This document shows positions 19,046-27,239 of a stretch of DNA of 64,000 bases, in pieces; position 1 is the first letter of the stretch; the number at the start of each line of letters is the position of its first letter. The stretch is taken from the NCBI RefSeq assembly GCF_900104725.1, contig NZ_LT629758.1:9820001-9884000 (forward strand). Direction: 5' to 3'. Below the pieces are notes generated by a model that made no database searches, had not been told where the DNA came from, and was given only the letters and a program-made list of their open reading frames with translations. The DNA comes from Actinoplanes derwentensis (lineage in GTDB: Bacteria; Actinomycetota; Actinomycetes; Mycobacteriales; Micromonosporaceae). The position numbers and the translations under genes were made by a program.

Positions 19046-20160
19046 CCGACGCCGGACTGGAACGATGGCGGCTGGTCCTGGGCGAACCCGCCGGTGGCAG
19101 CCTCGGGGAACCCGGCGGTGACGCAGCCGCCCGGGACGCGGCCCTGGACTGGCTCTACGGCCGCGACGGCGAACTGGACCGGCGTGACATCCGGCGGCGC
19201 CAGGGCGGTTCCGGCCCGTCCCAGATCACCACCGTGGACTGGCTCGACGACATCACCCGGCTGTTCCCGAAGGAGACCGTCGAACGTCTGCAGCGCGACG
19301 CCGTCGAACGGTACGAGATCGACGACATCGTCACCGACCCGAAGGTCCTCGAACGGATCGAGCCGAACCCGTCCCTGCTGCGTGCTGTGCTCCGCACCAA
19401 GCATCTGATGAACCCCGAGGTGCTGCGGCTGGCCCGGCGGATCGTCGAAGCGGTCGTCCGCGATCTGATGGAACGGCTCGCCACCGAGGTCCGGCAGAGT
19501 TTCTCCGGCGCCCGGTCCCGGCGGTCCAGCCGGTTCAAACAGGCCCGCGACTTCGACGCCCGGCGCACGATCCGGGCGAACCTCGGCAACTACCGGCCGG
19601 ACGAAGGGCGGATCTATGTCGAGACGCCGTACTTCACGTCCCGGACCCGGCGCCAGCTCACCCAGTGGCAGGTGATCCTGCTCGTCGACCAGTCCGGGTC
19701 GATGCTCGACTCGGTGATCCACTCGGCGGTCACGGCGGCCTGCCTGTGGGGGCTGCCCGGGGTGCGTACCCATCTGATCGCCTTCGACACCGACGTCGTC
19801 GACCTCACCTCCGACGTCAGCGACCCTGTCGAACTGTTGATGAAGACCCAGCTCGGCGGGGGTACGGACATCGGGCGCGCGGTCCGGTTCGCGGCTCAGC
19901 TCGTCGAGCAGCCACGACGAGCGATCGTGGCGGTGATCAGTGACTTCTACGAGGGCGGATCGGAGGCGACCCTGGTGCGGGCGGTGCGGGAACTCGTCGA
20001 GCAGGGCACGATCGTTCTCGGTCTGGCGGCTCTCGACGAACAGGCGGATCCGGCGTACGACCGGGCCTGTGCCCAGCGACTCGCCGACGTCGGCGCCTGG
20101 GTCGGCGCGATGACTCCGGGTGAACTGGCCGCGTTCGTCGCCGAGCGGGTCGGCCGATGA
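19042..20160 (+). CDS. VWA domain protein (YehP-like), AAA+ partner
   Basis: 372 residues. The N-terminal helical part (about 1-200) contains the conserved WLDDITRLFPKE and a basic stretch. The C-terminal von Willebrand factor A domain begins near residue 208 (WQVILLVDQSGSML) and has an intact metal-ion-dependent adhesion site: D216-x-S218-x-S220, T275 in GGGTD and D301 in VISDF. VWA partners of MoxR ATPases bind clients through this metal site. It overlaps the upstream and downstream genes by 4 nt each, consistent with fixed stoichiometry. Confidence 0.93.
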   Translation: MTDAGLERWRLVLGEPAGGSLGEPGGDAAARDAALDWLYGRDGELDRRDIRRRQGGSGPSQITTVDWLDDITRLFPKETVERLQRDAVERYEIDDIVTDPKVLERIEPNPSLLRAVLRTKHLMNPEVLRLARRIVEAVVRDLMERLATEVRQSFSGARSRRSSRFKQARDFDARRTIRANLGNYRPDEGRIYVETPYFTSRTRRQLTQWQVILLVDQSGSMLDSVIHSAVTAACLWGLPGVRTHLIAFDTDVVDLTSDVSDPVELLMKTQLGGGTDIGRAVRFAAQLVEQPRRAIVAVISDFYEGGSEATLVRAVRELVEQGTIVLGLAALDEQADPAYDRACAQRLADVGAWVGAMTPGELAAFVAERVGR

Positions 20161-22478
20161 GCCTGCCGGTACGCGCCGACCTGCTCGCCCTCGACGACGC
20201 CGCTCTCGCCGCACTCGCCAACCGGGGCCTGGTGAAACGGGCCGCCCGGGAGGTCGAGCGCGAATCCCCGCTGCTGTCCGCCCGGCAGACCACGATCGTG
20301 GCCGGCTGGCCCGACGGCATTCACACCGAACTCCCGGAAGGCGGCCTGGACCGGGGCACCTGCTCGTGCGGCGCGACCGGGGTGTGCCGCCACCTGATCG
20401 GCCTGGTCTTCGCCTACCAGCACGTCTCCACCGCCCCACCATCCGCCGCGTCATCGTCGGCCGCCACGCCGTCCACCGTGTCGCAGTCCGCCGTCGCGGT
20501 CCCGACGGCCGAGCCGTCCGTTGCCGCGTCGGCCGCCATCCAACTGGCCGCCACCACGTCGGACGCCGGTGAGTCGTCGCCTGCCGGGTCGCCCGCCGCG
20601 GAGAAGCCGCCTGCCAGGGTGTCCGTGTCGTGGTCGCCCGGAGCGTTCAGCGACGCTGATCTGGTCGGCCGGATCGGGGCACGGCTCGTCGACGCGGCCC
20701 GCCGGGCCGAACGTGGCGGATACACCGCCCGGATCCGGCGCGGACCGGTTCCGGTGGCCGAACTACCCGCGGCGACGGTCCGGTTCCTGGTGCCGAACGA
20801 TCTCGGATACGTGCACACCGACGCCAAAGCCGGTGTCCGAGACGATGTGATCGCCCTGGCCGTCTGGGCGTTCCGGGCCGCCGACGAGCAGCAGCCGGGC
20901 GCCGACGACTGTGTGGTCGACGTCGGCGGGTCACGAACCGGGGCCGCCACCTCCGATTCCGGGCTCGAACAGGTGGTGGAGTTCGCCGCCGAGGTACTGC
21001 GGGCCGGTGCCGTACACGCGGGTGCCGGGCTGGCCGCGATGGCCGCTGGGCAGATCACCGCCCTGGAGAAGAGCAGCCTGCGGTGGCCGCTCGACGCCGT
21101 CACCGAACTCGCCGGTCAGCTCGCCGCCTACCGGGATCGCGGCGCTCGTTACTCCCCGGACGTACTCGCCGATCTGATCGCCGAGTTGTTCGCCCGGCAT
21201 CGTGCCGTCATCGCGGGCGGCGGCACGGCCGTGCGTTCCCGGGTGCTCGGTACGGAGGAGGCGGCCGAGACCCCATTGCGGAGAGTACGACTGGACGGCC
21301 TCGGTGCCCGAGTCACCGCGGTCGACGACGAACGCCGGGTCGAGATCTTCCACGGCCAGGCAGCCAGTGGTGTGGTCCTGGTGTCACACCGGCAGTGGAC
21401 CGCCACCGACGACGGCCCGGCCCTGTCGAGACGCCGCCTGGCCGGTGCCACGATCGCCGCGCTGGCCGCCGGAACCCTGGTGACCGAATCCGCGATCCGC
21501 AGCGCCAGCCGTTCGGTGCGCCTGACCGCCAGCCGCGTCGCCAAGTCCACGGTGACCGCCTCGACCGGCGCCTGGGAACACCTGCCATCCGCCTTGCGGG
21601 TGCATGACTATGCGAAGTTCGCCGCCGAACTGGACGCCATGCCACCCCGCCCGGTCCGCGCCCGGGTGCGAGCCGACCTGGTCCGCGTCCTGGAGATCGC
21701 CGAGGTCGGCGAGAGCCACTACGCGCCCGGAGCCCAGCGCCTGACGGTGCAGATCCGCGACAGCCTGGGCAACACGGCCACGGTGGTGGCGACGCACTCG
21801 GCGGTGGCTCCGGCCCGCCTGGACGCGGTGGCCGCCGCCCTGAACGGCACCCGGGGCCGCCCCCGCTACGTGGCCGGCAGCATTCACCGCAGTGGCGGCG
21901 GCTTGGTGATCGACCCTTACGCGATCGCCGCCGACGGCCCACCGGTGGTCCCCGACCTGGCTTCCCCTGCCGACTTCCCCACCTTGACGGTCACGCACCC
22001 CGCCGGGCCACCAGCCGCCTCATCGGCGCTGCCGGCTGCGGATGACGGGTTGTCGAGCGGGGATGTCCTTCCGGTGAGTGCTCCGCATCCAGCCGCAGCT
22101 TCGGACATGGCGTTGCCGGTTGTGGAAGGCGAAGGACGATTGGGCGGGAGTGGTGCTCCGGGGGGTGAAGTCTGTGGTGGGGTGGAACCCGGAGCCGCTT
22201 CGGTCGACGACGGGACGACGGATGTGCTGGCGGCTGTGGTGGCGGCCGCCCGGGAAGTCTTGGCCGAGGCCGCGCACAGTGGGCTCGCCCATCTGCCGCC
22301 GGCTTATGCCGAGCGGCTGGGGACCGCCCGTGGCTCACTGGCCGGGGCCGGCCTGCATCGGGTGGCTTCGGCGTTCGGCGAACTGGCCGCCCGGATCAGC
22401 CCCGACCCGGGTATCGAGACCGCCCAGGCCTGGGTCGACGCCTACCTGCGGGTGAGTCTCGCAGCCGATCTCCTGTGA
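20157..22478 (+). CDS. SWIM zinc-finger protein (YehQ-like)
   Basis: 773 residues. A SWIM zinc finger with pattern CxC-x5-CxH is visible at C69, C71, C77 and H79 (GTCSCGATGVCRHLIG). SWIM fingers bind DNA or proteins. Two Ala/Ser/Pro-rich inserts (about residues 91-160 and 616-686) flank a large central region with no fold I recognise (RRVRLDGLGARVTAVDDERR and so on). It is the last gene of the coupled operon and overlaps the VWA stop by 4 nt. E. coli YehQ has the same domain in the same gene neighbourhood. Confidence 0.88.
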   Translation: MSLPVRADLLALDDAALAALANRGLVKRAAREVERESPLLSARQTTIVAGWPDGIHTELPEGGLDRGTCSCGATGVCRHLIGLVFAYQHVSTAPPSAASSSAATPSTVSQSAVAVPTAEPSVAASAAIQLAATTSDAGESSPAGSPAAEKPPARVSVSWSPGAFSDADLVGRIGARLVDAARRAERGGYTARIRRGPVPVAELPAATVRFLVPNDLGYVHTDAKAGVRDDVIALAVWAFRAADEQQPGADDCVVDVGGSRTGAATSDSGLEQVVEFAAEVLRAGAVHAGAGLAAMAAGQITALEKSSLRWPLDAVTELAGQLAAYRDRGARYSPDVLADLIAELFARHRAVIAGGGTAVRSRVLGTEEAAETPLRRVRLDGLGARVTAVDDERRVEIFHGQAASGVVLVSHRQWTATDDGPALSRRRLAGATIAALAAGTLVTESAIRSASRSVRLTASRVAKSTVTASTGAWEHLPSALRVHDYAKFAAELDAMPPRPVRARVRADLVRVLEIAEVGESHYAPGAQRLTVQIRDSLGNTATVVATHSAVAPARLDAVAAALNGTRGRPRYVAGSIHRSGGGLVIDPYAIAADGPPVVPDLASPADFPTLTVTHPAGPPAASSALPAADDGLSSGDVLPVSAPHPAAASDMALPVVEGEGRLGGSGAPGGEVCGGVEPGAASVDDGTTDVLAAVVAAAREVLAEAAHSGLAHLPPAYAERLGTARGSLAGAGLHRVASAFGELAARISPDPGIETAQAWVDAYLRVSLAADLL

Positions 22479-22488
22479 CGGAGGGATC

Positions 22489-22968
22489 ATGCCCGACGGG
22501 TTCGTGATCCGGGACGCGGTGCCGGGTGACCGGGATGCGGTGCTGTCCTTCTGGCCGCATCCCGACCGCTTCGACCGGCGGCTGGCCTCGTCCGTATCGG
22601 GTGAGGAATCGCTGCTCGTGGCCGTTCACGGCGACCTGACCGCCGGGATTGTCGGCATTCGGTGGGACGGCGGGTGTGATGACGCGGCGCGACCGTTGCT
22701 GTACGCCCTGGAGATCCGGGCGGAGCAGCGTGGGCGCGGCGGTGGGACCGCGTTGATCAGGCATGTCGCCGGTCTGGTGGCGGATCGGGGGTTCGCCGAG
22801 CTCACCCTGGAGGTCGAGGTGGCCAACGCCGGGGCGATCAGGCTCTATCACCGTCTCGGCTTCGTGACGGCCGGCCCGCACCGGCACGTCTGGCATTCCG
22901 GCAAGTCCTGCGGGATCGCCGACGTCCTGATCATGCACGGCGGGGCCGGCGACCTGGCCCGCCGGTGA
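22489..22968 (+). CDS. GNAT-family N-acetyltransferase
   Basis: 159 residues with a complete small GNAT fold. Motif A is ALEIRAEQRGRGGGTALIRH (residues about 71-90, acetyl-CoA loop QRGRGGG). Motif B is EVANAGAIRLYHRLGFVTAG. ATG 22489 follows GGAGGG with normal spacing and lies 10 nt after the SWIM gene, so it may share that transcript. The substrate is unknown. Confidence 0.88.
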   Translation: MPDGFVIRDAVPGDRDAVLSFWPHPDRFDRRLASSVSGEESLLVAVHGDLTAGIVGIRWDGGCDDAARPLLYALEIRAEQRGRGGGTALIRHVAGLVADRGFAELTLEVEVANAGAIRLYHRLGFVTAGPHRHVWHSGKSCGIADVLIMHGGAGDLARR

Positions 22969-22983
22969 GTCCCGACTGGCGGG

Positions 22984-23023
22984 CCGTCACTGACGGCCAC
23001 CACTGACAAGGCATCAGTGACGG
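22984..23023. terminator. Inverted repeat between convergent genes
   Basis: A perfect 10-bp dyad (CCGTCACTGA at 22984-22993 with TCAGTGACGG at 23014-23023) has a smaller nested hairpin (GGCCGTC-ACT-GACGGCC at 22982-22998). There is no T-run. Its position between the convergent GNAT and YdcF-like genes supports a terminator role. Confidence 0.55.
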
Positions 23024-23033
23024 GGCGCTGTGG

Positions 23034-23876
23034 TCAGCTGAGGCTGACGGCCTGGTCGACGCTGGTTTCGTACCGGCCCAGGAAGATCGGGTCGCGGGCG
23101 GTCAGGACATCAGCGGCGGCTTTCACGGCGGCTCCGTACTCGCGGACCTCCCCGCGTACCCACATCTGTTTGAAGACCCGGACAGAGGAGTCGCCCACGC
23201 CGGTGGCTTCGATGCCCTGTTCGCGGCAGAGGGTCACGGCTCGGGGCAGGTGGAAGTCCTGAGTCACGACGATGGCCTCGCGTACGCCGAAGATCTTGTT
23301 GGCTCGGGAGCACGAGTCGTAGGTGTCGAAGCCGGCGTGGTCGAGGGCCACCCGGTCGGCGGGGACCCCGTTGGCCACCAGCCAGTTCTGCATGGCGCCG
23401 GGCTCGTCGTAGGCCCAGCGGCCGTGGTCGCCGGAGACCAGGATCGCCTTCACCTTTCCGGCTGCCAGTAGTTGGCGGGCGATCTCCAGGCGCGCGGCGA
23501 GGAAGGCCGACGGCTGGCCGTCCGCACCGACCTGAGCGCCGAGGACCAGGGCGACAGGGGCGGCGGGAACGGAGGCGGCGTCATAGATGTGACCGTCGGC
23601 GGCCGAACGTATCCACTGGGAACAGCCGAGGACGACAGCCACCGCGACGGCCATGCCCAGCGCGCCCACCGTGATCAGGCGGCGCAGGCGCCGGGCGCTG
23701 AAGAACGCGGCGATCCGGGTGAGGAGTGCGGGGAGGCGAGGCGCGACGCGGGAGAAGCGCGCGGGGAGGTGAACCGCGACCCGGCTGAAGCGCGCGGCGG
23801 CGCGGGCGGAAAGGGTGGTGAGGGCGGGTCGCTTCGGCACCGGGCCGAGGATGCCAGACCTGGTCAATGGCACCAT
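23034..23876 (-). CDS. YdcF/SanA-like DUF218 protein
   Basis: About 280 residues. A membrane helix (LITVGALGMAVAVAVVLGC) is followed by the DUF218 domain: VALVLGAQVGADGQPSAFLA, ILVSGDHG, then TQDFHLPRAVTLCREQGI. SanA and YdcF relatives are envelope proteins of poorly known role. Before the helix is an arginine-rich region with a short repeat (ARFSRVA twice). The start is uncertain: ATG 23876 and 23885 and GTG 23840 are all possible, none with a clear ribosome binding site. The divergent GNAT gene begins within a few bases, so the true start may be internal. Confidence 0.75.
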   Translation of the reverse strand: MVPLTRSGILGPVPKRPALTTLSARAAARFSRVAVHLPARFSRVAPRLPALLTRIAAFFSARRLRRLITVGALGMAVAVAVVLGCSQWIRSAADGHIYDAASVPAAPVALVLGAQVGADGQPSAFLAARLEIARQLLAAGKVKAILVSGDHGRWAYDEPGAMQNWLVANGVPADRVALDHAGFDTYDSCSRANKIFGVREAIVVTQDFHLPRAVTLCREQGIEATGVGDSSVRVFKQMWVRGEVREYGAAVKAAADVLTARDPIFLGRYETSVDQAVSLS

Positions 23877-23883
23877 GACGGCC

Positions 23884-24636
23884 ATGATCGAGATCGCTGA
23901 CCCGTTGATCCGCTGGGCCTTGCACGCACGGGGCGCGTGCCGGTGGGAGCGATCGGGCGCGGTGGTCGTCGCCTGCCCGGAACTGGCGCACTGGGACCGG
24001 CTGGTGACGAGCGGCGAACCGGCGGCGGTGGCGGACCTGCTGAGGGTGGTGCTGGCGGAGACGGGGGAGACGTTCCGGCCGTTCGGCACCGAGGAACTGA
24101 TCACCGAGGTGGTCGCCCGGCTGCCGGAACTGGAGGTGAGCGCCAGGTTCGCCTGGATGGAGACAACCGTCCCGGTGAAGCGGGTGGAGACGACCGCGCG
24201 GGTGAAACACGGGGAGACGGCGACGCGGATTCCGTCGAGTGGGGATGACGGTGGGGGACCGGTTTGGCTCACCGAAGCGGACTGGCCCGCGGTGGCCGAG
24301 TTGATCCGGGAGGCCTATCCGGATTCGTATGCCTGGCCGGGGGACCCGGATGTGCGGCGCTGGGCCGGCATCCGTGGCACGGACGGTGAGCTGCTGGCGG
24401 TGGCTGCGGAGGCGTGGTCGGCGCCGGAGGTCGGGTTCCTGTCGGGAGTGGCGACCCGGCCGTCCGCGCGGGGCCGCGGCTTGGGGGCGGCGATCTGCGC
24501 TTTCACCGCGAACGAGCTGCTCGACGGCCGGGAACGGGTGGCGCTGCTGGTCGACTACGGGAACACGGCGGCGGTGGCCACCTACACACGGCTCGGGTTC
24601 ACGATGCGCCGGGTCGCGGCCGCCCGGCGTTCCTGA
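23884..24636 (+). CDS. GNAT-family N-acetyltransferase, two-part
   Basis: About 250 residues (ATG 23884; ATG 23875 is also possible). The N-terminal ~110 residues have no clear family. A charged, repetitive linker (METTVPVKRVETTARVKHGE) joins them to a C-terminal GNAT domain with motif A FLSGVATRPSARGRGLGAAI and motif B LVDYGNTAAVATYTRLGFTM. The arrangement resembles acetyltransferases with a separate substrate-recognition domain. The substrate is unknown. It overlaps or abuts the start of the divergent YdcF-like gene. Confidence 0.78.
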   Translation: MIEIADPLIRWALHARGACRWERSGAVVVACPELAHWDRLVTSGEPAAVADLLRVVLAETGETFRPFGTEELITEVVARLPELEVSARFAWMETTVPVKRVETTARVKHGETATRIPSSGDDGGGPVWLTEADWPAVAELIREAYPDSYAWPGDPDVRRWAGIRGTDGELLAVAAEAWSAPEVGFLSGVATRPSARGRGLGAAICAFTANELLDGRERVALLVDYGNTAAVATYTRLGFTMRRVAAARRS

Positions 24637-24702
24637 GAAAGCCGAATCGAGAAGGCCGGTCCGGAGAAAGGCCGAATCGAGGGAAGACGATCGGGGGGAT
24701 AT

Positions 24703-24740
24703 GGTGCCCGGCGGCCCCTGGGACGCGACCGCCGGACACC
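24703..24740. terminator. Hairpin between convergent GNAT and GH3 genes
   Basis: GGTG-c-CCGGCGG (24703-24714) pairs with CCGCCGG-a-CACC (24729-24740) around a 14-nt loop, with no T-run. Upstream, AAGGCCGAATCGAG-like sequence occurs twice (near 24640 and 24668). The position fits a bidirectional terminator. Confidence 0.5.
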
Positions 24741-24745
24741 GGCTT

Positions 24746-27049
24746 CTAGGAGATCCGGAACTTCGCGGCGAGCAGGGACGACGGCCGCGAGTCCGGGCCG
24801 ACCAGCAGTTCGAAGTCGCCGGCTTCGACGACCCGGGTCGCGGTGGCGTCGACCAGGGTGCAGTCGGCGGCCGCTACCGACAGGGCGACCGTGACACTCT
24901 CCCCGGGTGCGACGGTGACCTGCCGGTACGCCTTCAGTTCCCGGCTCGCCCAGGTCACGCTGGTGACCAGGTCGCTGACGTAGACCTGCACGGTCTCCAG
25001 CGCCGGACGAGTGCCGGTGTTGGTCAGCCGCACGGTGGCCCGCACGGTCCCGTCGGCGGTGACGTCGGGTTCCTCGATGCTGAGCCCGTCGTAGGTGACG
25101 GTCGTGTAGCTGAGCCCTTCCCCGAAGGCGAAGAGCGGATCCTGGGTGAGGTCGGCGTACCGGGCGCCGTGCTGCCCGCGCACCTGGTTGTAGAAGACCG
25201 GCTGCTGTCCGGCGTGCCGGGCCGCCGAGATGGGCATCCGCCCACTCGGTTCGATCAGGCCGAGAAGTAGTTCGGCGATGGCTTGCCCGCCGCGCATGCC
25301 GGGGTTGAACGCCTGCACGATCGCGGCCGCGGAGAGCGCCGACGGCGGTAGGGCGTGCGGTTTGCCGTCGACCAGCACCACGATCATCGGTGTGCCGGTG
25401 GCGGCGACCGCGTCGAGCAGCGCGATCTGCCCGCCCTGGAGTTCCAGGGTGGCGGTGGACTTGCCCTCGCCGGTCAGGTTGACGGTGTCGCCGACGACGA
25501 CGATCGCGTAGTCGGCGGCGGCCGCGAGGGAGGCCGCGGCGGCGACCTGAGCGGGAGAGGCCGGGACGGCCTGGGAGATCGCCGGCCGGGGCTGCCCGTC
25601 CGGGAACGTCTCGCCCGCCGGGTCCGGTACGAGCTGTTCGATCGCGACGGCCGGGTCGAAGTCCAGGGTCCATCCGGACGGCAGCAGCGCGCGCAGCCCG
25701 TCGAGGACGGTCGACGTCAGGGCGCGCGGGTGCCCGCCGGGCATCCAGTCGACCTGCCCGGAGTCGCCGGCCCAGTCGCCGAGCTGCGCGGACACGTCGT
25801 CGGCGTTGGGTCCGAGGAGCGCGATCCGGCCGGGAAGCGCGATCCGGCCGGGATCCGGGATCCGGTCGGGGTCCGCGATCCGGCCGGGGTCCGCGATCCG
25901 GCCGGGGGAGGTCAACGGCAGAACCCCGTCATTACGCAGCAGTACGAGGGACCGGCGCGCCACTTCCAGGTTGAGCGAGGTGTGGGCCGCGCATCCGATC
26001 ACTTCCCGCTGACGGGCGGCGTCCGGGGTACGCGGGTTCTCGAACAGGCCGAGTTCGAATTTCAGGCGCAGGATCCGCCGTACGGCCGCATCGATCTCGG
26101 TCTCGGACAGCGACCCGCGGCGGACCGCTTCTTGAGCGCCCTCGAAGAAGCCCGGCGTCGTCATGATCAGGTCGTTGCCGGCCTGCACGGCGACCGTCGC
26201 CGCTTCGGCGTGGTCGGCGCAGACCTTCTGTTCCCAGACCATCCGGCCGACGTTGTCCCAGTCGGTGACCAGCGTGCCGGTGAAGCCCCACTCGTCTTTG
26301 AGCACGTCGTTGAGCAGCCATCGGTTGGCGGTGATCGGCACGCCGTCCATCGACTGGTAGCCGAGCATGAAGACCCGGCAGCCCTCCCGGGCGGCTCGTT
26401 CGAACGGTGGCAGGAACCAGGAGCGCAGTTTGCGCCGGCTGATGTCGGCCTCGCTGGCGTCCCGGCCGCCCTGGGTCTCGGAGTAGCCGGCGAAGTGTTT
26501 GGCGGTGGCCAGGATCGCGGTCGGGTCGGTGAGGCCGTCACCCTGGTAGCCGCGGATCATCGCGGCGCCGAGTTCACCGATCAGGTACGGGTCCTCGCCG
26601 AACGTCTCGTCGACGCGTCCCCAGCGCAGGTCGCGGGTGATGCAGAGGACCGGGGAGAAGGTCCAGTGCACGCCGGTCGCGGAGGCTTCCACAGCGGTGG
26701 CCCGGCCGACCTTCTCGATCAGCGCCGGGTCCCAGGTGGCGGCCATCGCGAGCTGGGTGGGGAAGACGGTGGCGCCGGGCCAGAAACCGTGGCCGTGGAT
26801 GCAGTCCTCGGCGGTGAGCAACGGGATCCGCAGCCGGGTCCGGGTGACCAACGTCGCAGCTTCGGCGAGCTTCGCCGGGGAGGTGTGCAGGATCGATCCG
26901 GCGAGCTTGCCGAGCACGATCTCGGGCAGGTCCAGCCGGGCGTCGAGCTGGAGCATCTGGCCGGCCTTCTCCGGCAGCGTCATCCGGCCCAGCAGGTCCT
27001 CCACCCGTTCCGGCACGCCCAGCGAGGGGTCCTGATATGGCAAGGGCAT
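24746..27049 (-). CDS. GH3 beta-glucosidase
   Basis: Glycoside hydrolase family 3 enzyme of 767 residues, removing terminal beta-linked glucose or xylose; no signal peptide, so probably cytoplasmic. The N-terminal (alpha/beta)8 domain has DLRWGRVDETFGEDPYLIGE and KHFAGYSETQGGRD. The likely nucleophile is D263 in LVTDWDNVG. The second alpha/beta sandwich follows (IVVVGDTVNLTGEGKSTATL), then a C-terminal fibronectin-like domain (LTNTGTRPALETVQVYVSDL). Between domains lies an unusual hexapeptide repeat. GGGAGAAG before the ATG is a good ribosome binding site. Palindromes upstream suggest sugar-responsive repression. Confidence 0.93.
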   Translation of the reverse strand: MPLPYQDPSLGVPERVEDLLGRMTLPEKAGQMLQLDARLDLPEIVLGKLAGSILHTSPAKLAEAATLVTRTRLRIPLLTAEDCIHGHGFWPGATVFPTQLAMAATWDPALIEKVGRATAVEASATGVHWTFSPVLCITRDLRWGRVDETFGEDPYLIGELGAAMIRGYQGDGLTDPTAILATAKHFAGYSETQGGRDASEADISRRKLRSWFLPPFERAAREGCRVFMLGYQSMDGVPITANRWLLNDVLKDEWGFTGTLVTDWDNVGRMVWEQKVCADHAEAATVAVQAGNDLIMTTPGFFEGAQEAVRRGSLSETEIDAAVRRILRLKFELGLFENPRTPDAARQREVIGCAAHTSLNLEVARRSLVLLRNDGVLPLTSPGRIADPGRIADPDRIPDPGRIALPGRIALLGPNADDVSAQLGDWAGDSGQVDWMPGGHPRALTSTVLDGLRALLPSGWTLDFDPAVAIEQLVPDPAGETFPDGQPRPAISQAVPASPAQVAAAASLAAAADYAIVVVGDTVNLTGEGKSTATLELQGGQIALLDAVAATGTPMIVVLVDGKPHALPPSALSAAAIVQAFNPGMRGGQAIAELLLGLIEPSGRMPISAARHAGQQPVFYNQVRGQHGARYADLTQDPLFAFGEGLSYTTVTYDGLSIEEPDVTADGTVRATVRLTNTGTRPALETVQVYVSDLVTSVTWASRELKAYRQVTVAPGESVTVALSVAAADCTLVDATATRVVEAGDFELLVGPDSRPSSLLAAKFRIS
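25818..25907 (-). repeat. Five 18-bp tandem repeats inside the GH3 gene
   Basis: Five 18-nt units run from 25818 to 25907. Units 1 and 2 are identical, units 4 and 5 are identical, and unit 3 is diverged. On the reverse strand they encode hexapeptides of the PGRIAD/PGRIAL type in the loop between the two catalytic domains of the beta-glucosidase. The reading frame is kept. Confidence 0.92.
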
Positions 27050-27098
27050 GCGCTTCTCCCGAGAAATGACGGCCGTGAACGGTTCGGAGTCTTCCAGT

Positions 27099-27136
27099 CC
27101 GGAACCGGTTCCGGCACCCTGCCGTGGTTCCGGAAC
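27099..27136. promoter_or_regulatory. Operator-like palindromes upstream of GH3 and egtA
   Basis: A perfect 16-nt palindrome CCGGAACCGGTTCCGG (27099-27114) and a perfect 10-nt palindrome GTTCCGGAAC (27127-27136) share the half-site GGAAC. They lie 50-90 nt upstream of the GH3 start and further from egtA. A LacI-type repressor of the glucosidase is a reasonable guess. Confidence 0.45.
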
Positions 27137-27239
27137 TTCATCTTGGGTATGAGGCGAATTCGACGGCTTGCGGGTAGGGTCGTCGAGGAAAGGTACTCAT
27201 TGGAGTCTATCTATCGCTCTCAGTAATCAGAGGGAGAAC

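Noticed and set aside
18670..20454. Reverse-strand open frame opposite the VWA gene
   Set aside because: The VWA metal site and coupled overlaps on the forward strand show which frame is real.
25355..27226. Forward-strand open frame of about 620 codons opposite the GH3 gene
   Set aside because: GH3 motifs on the reverse strand are unambiguous, and the forward frame is Gly/Arg/Asp-rich noise.
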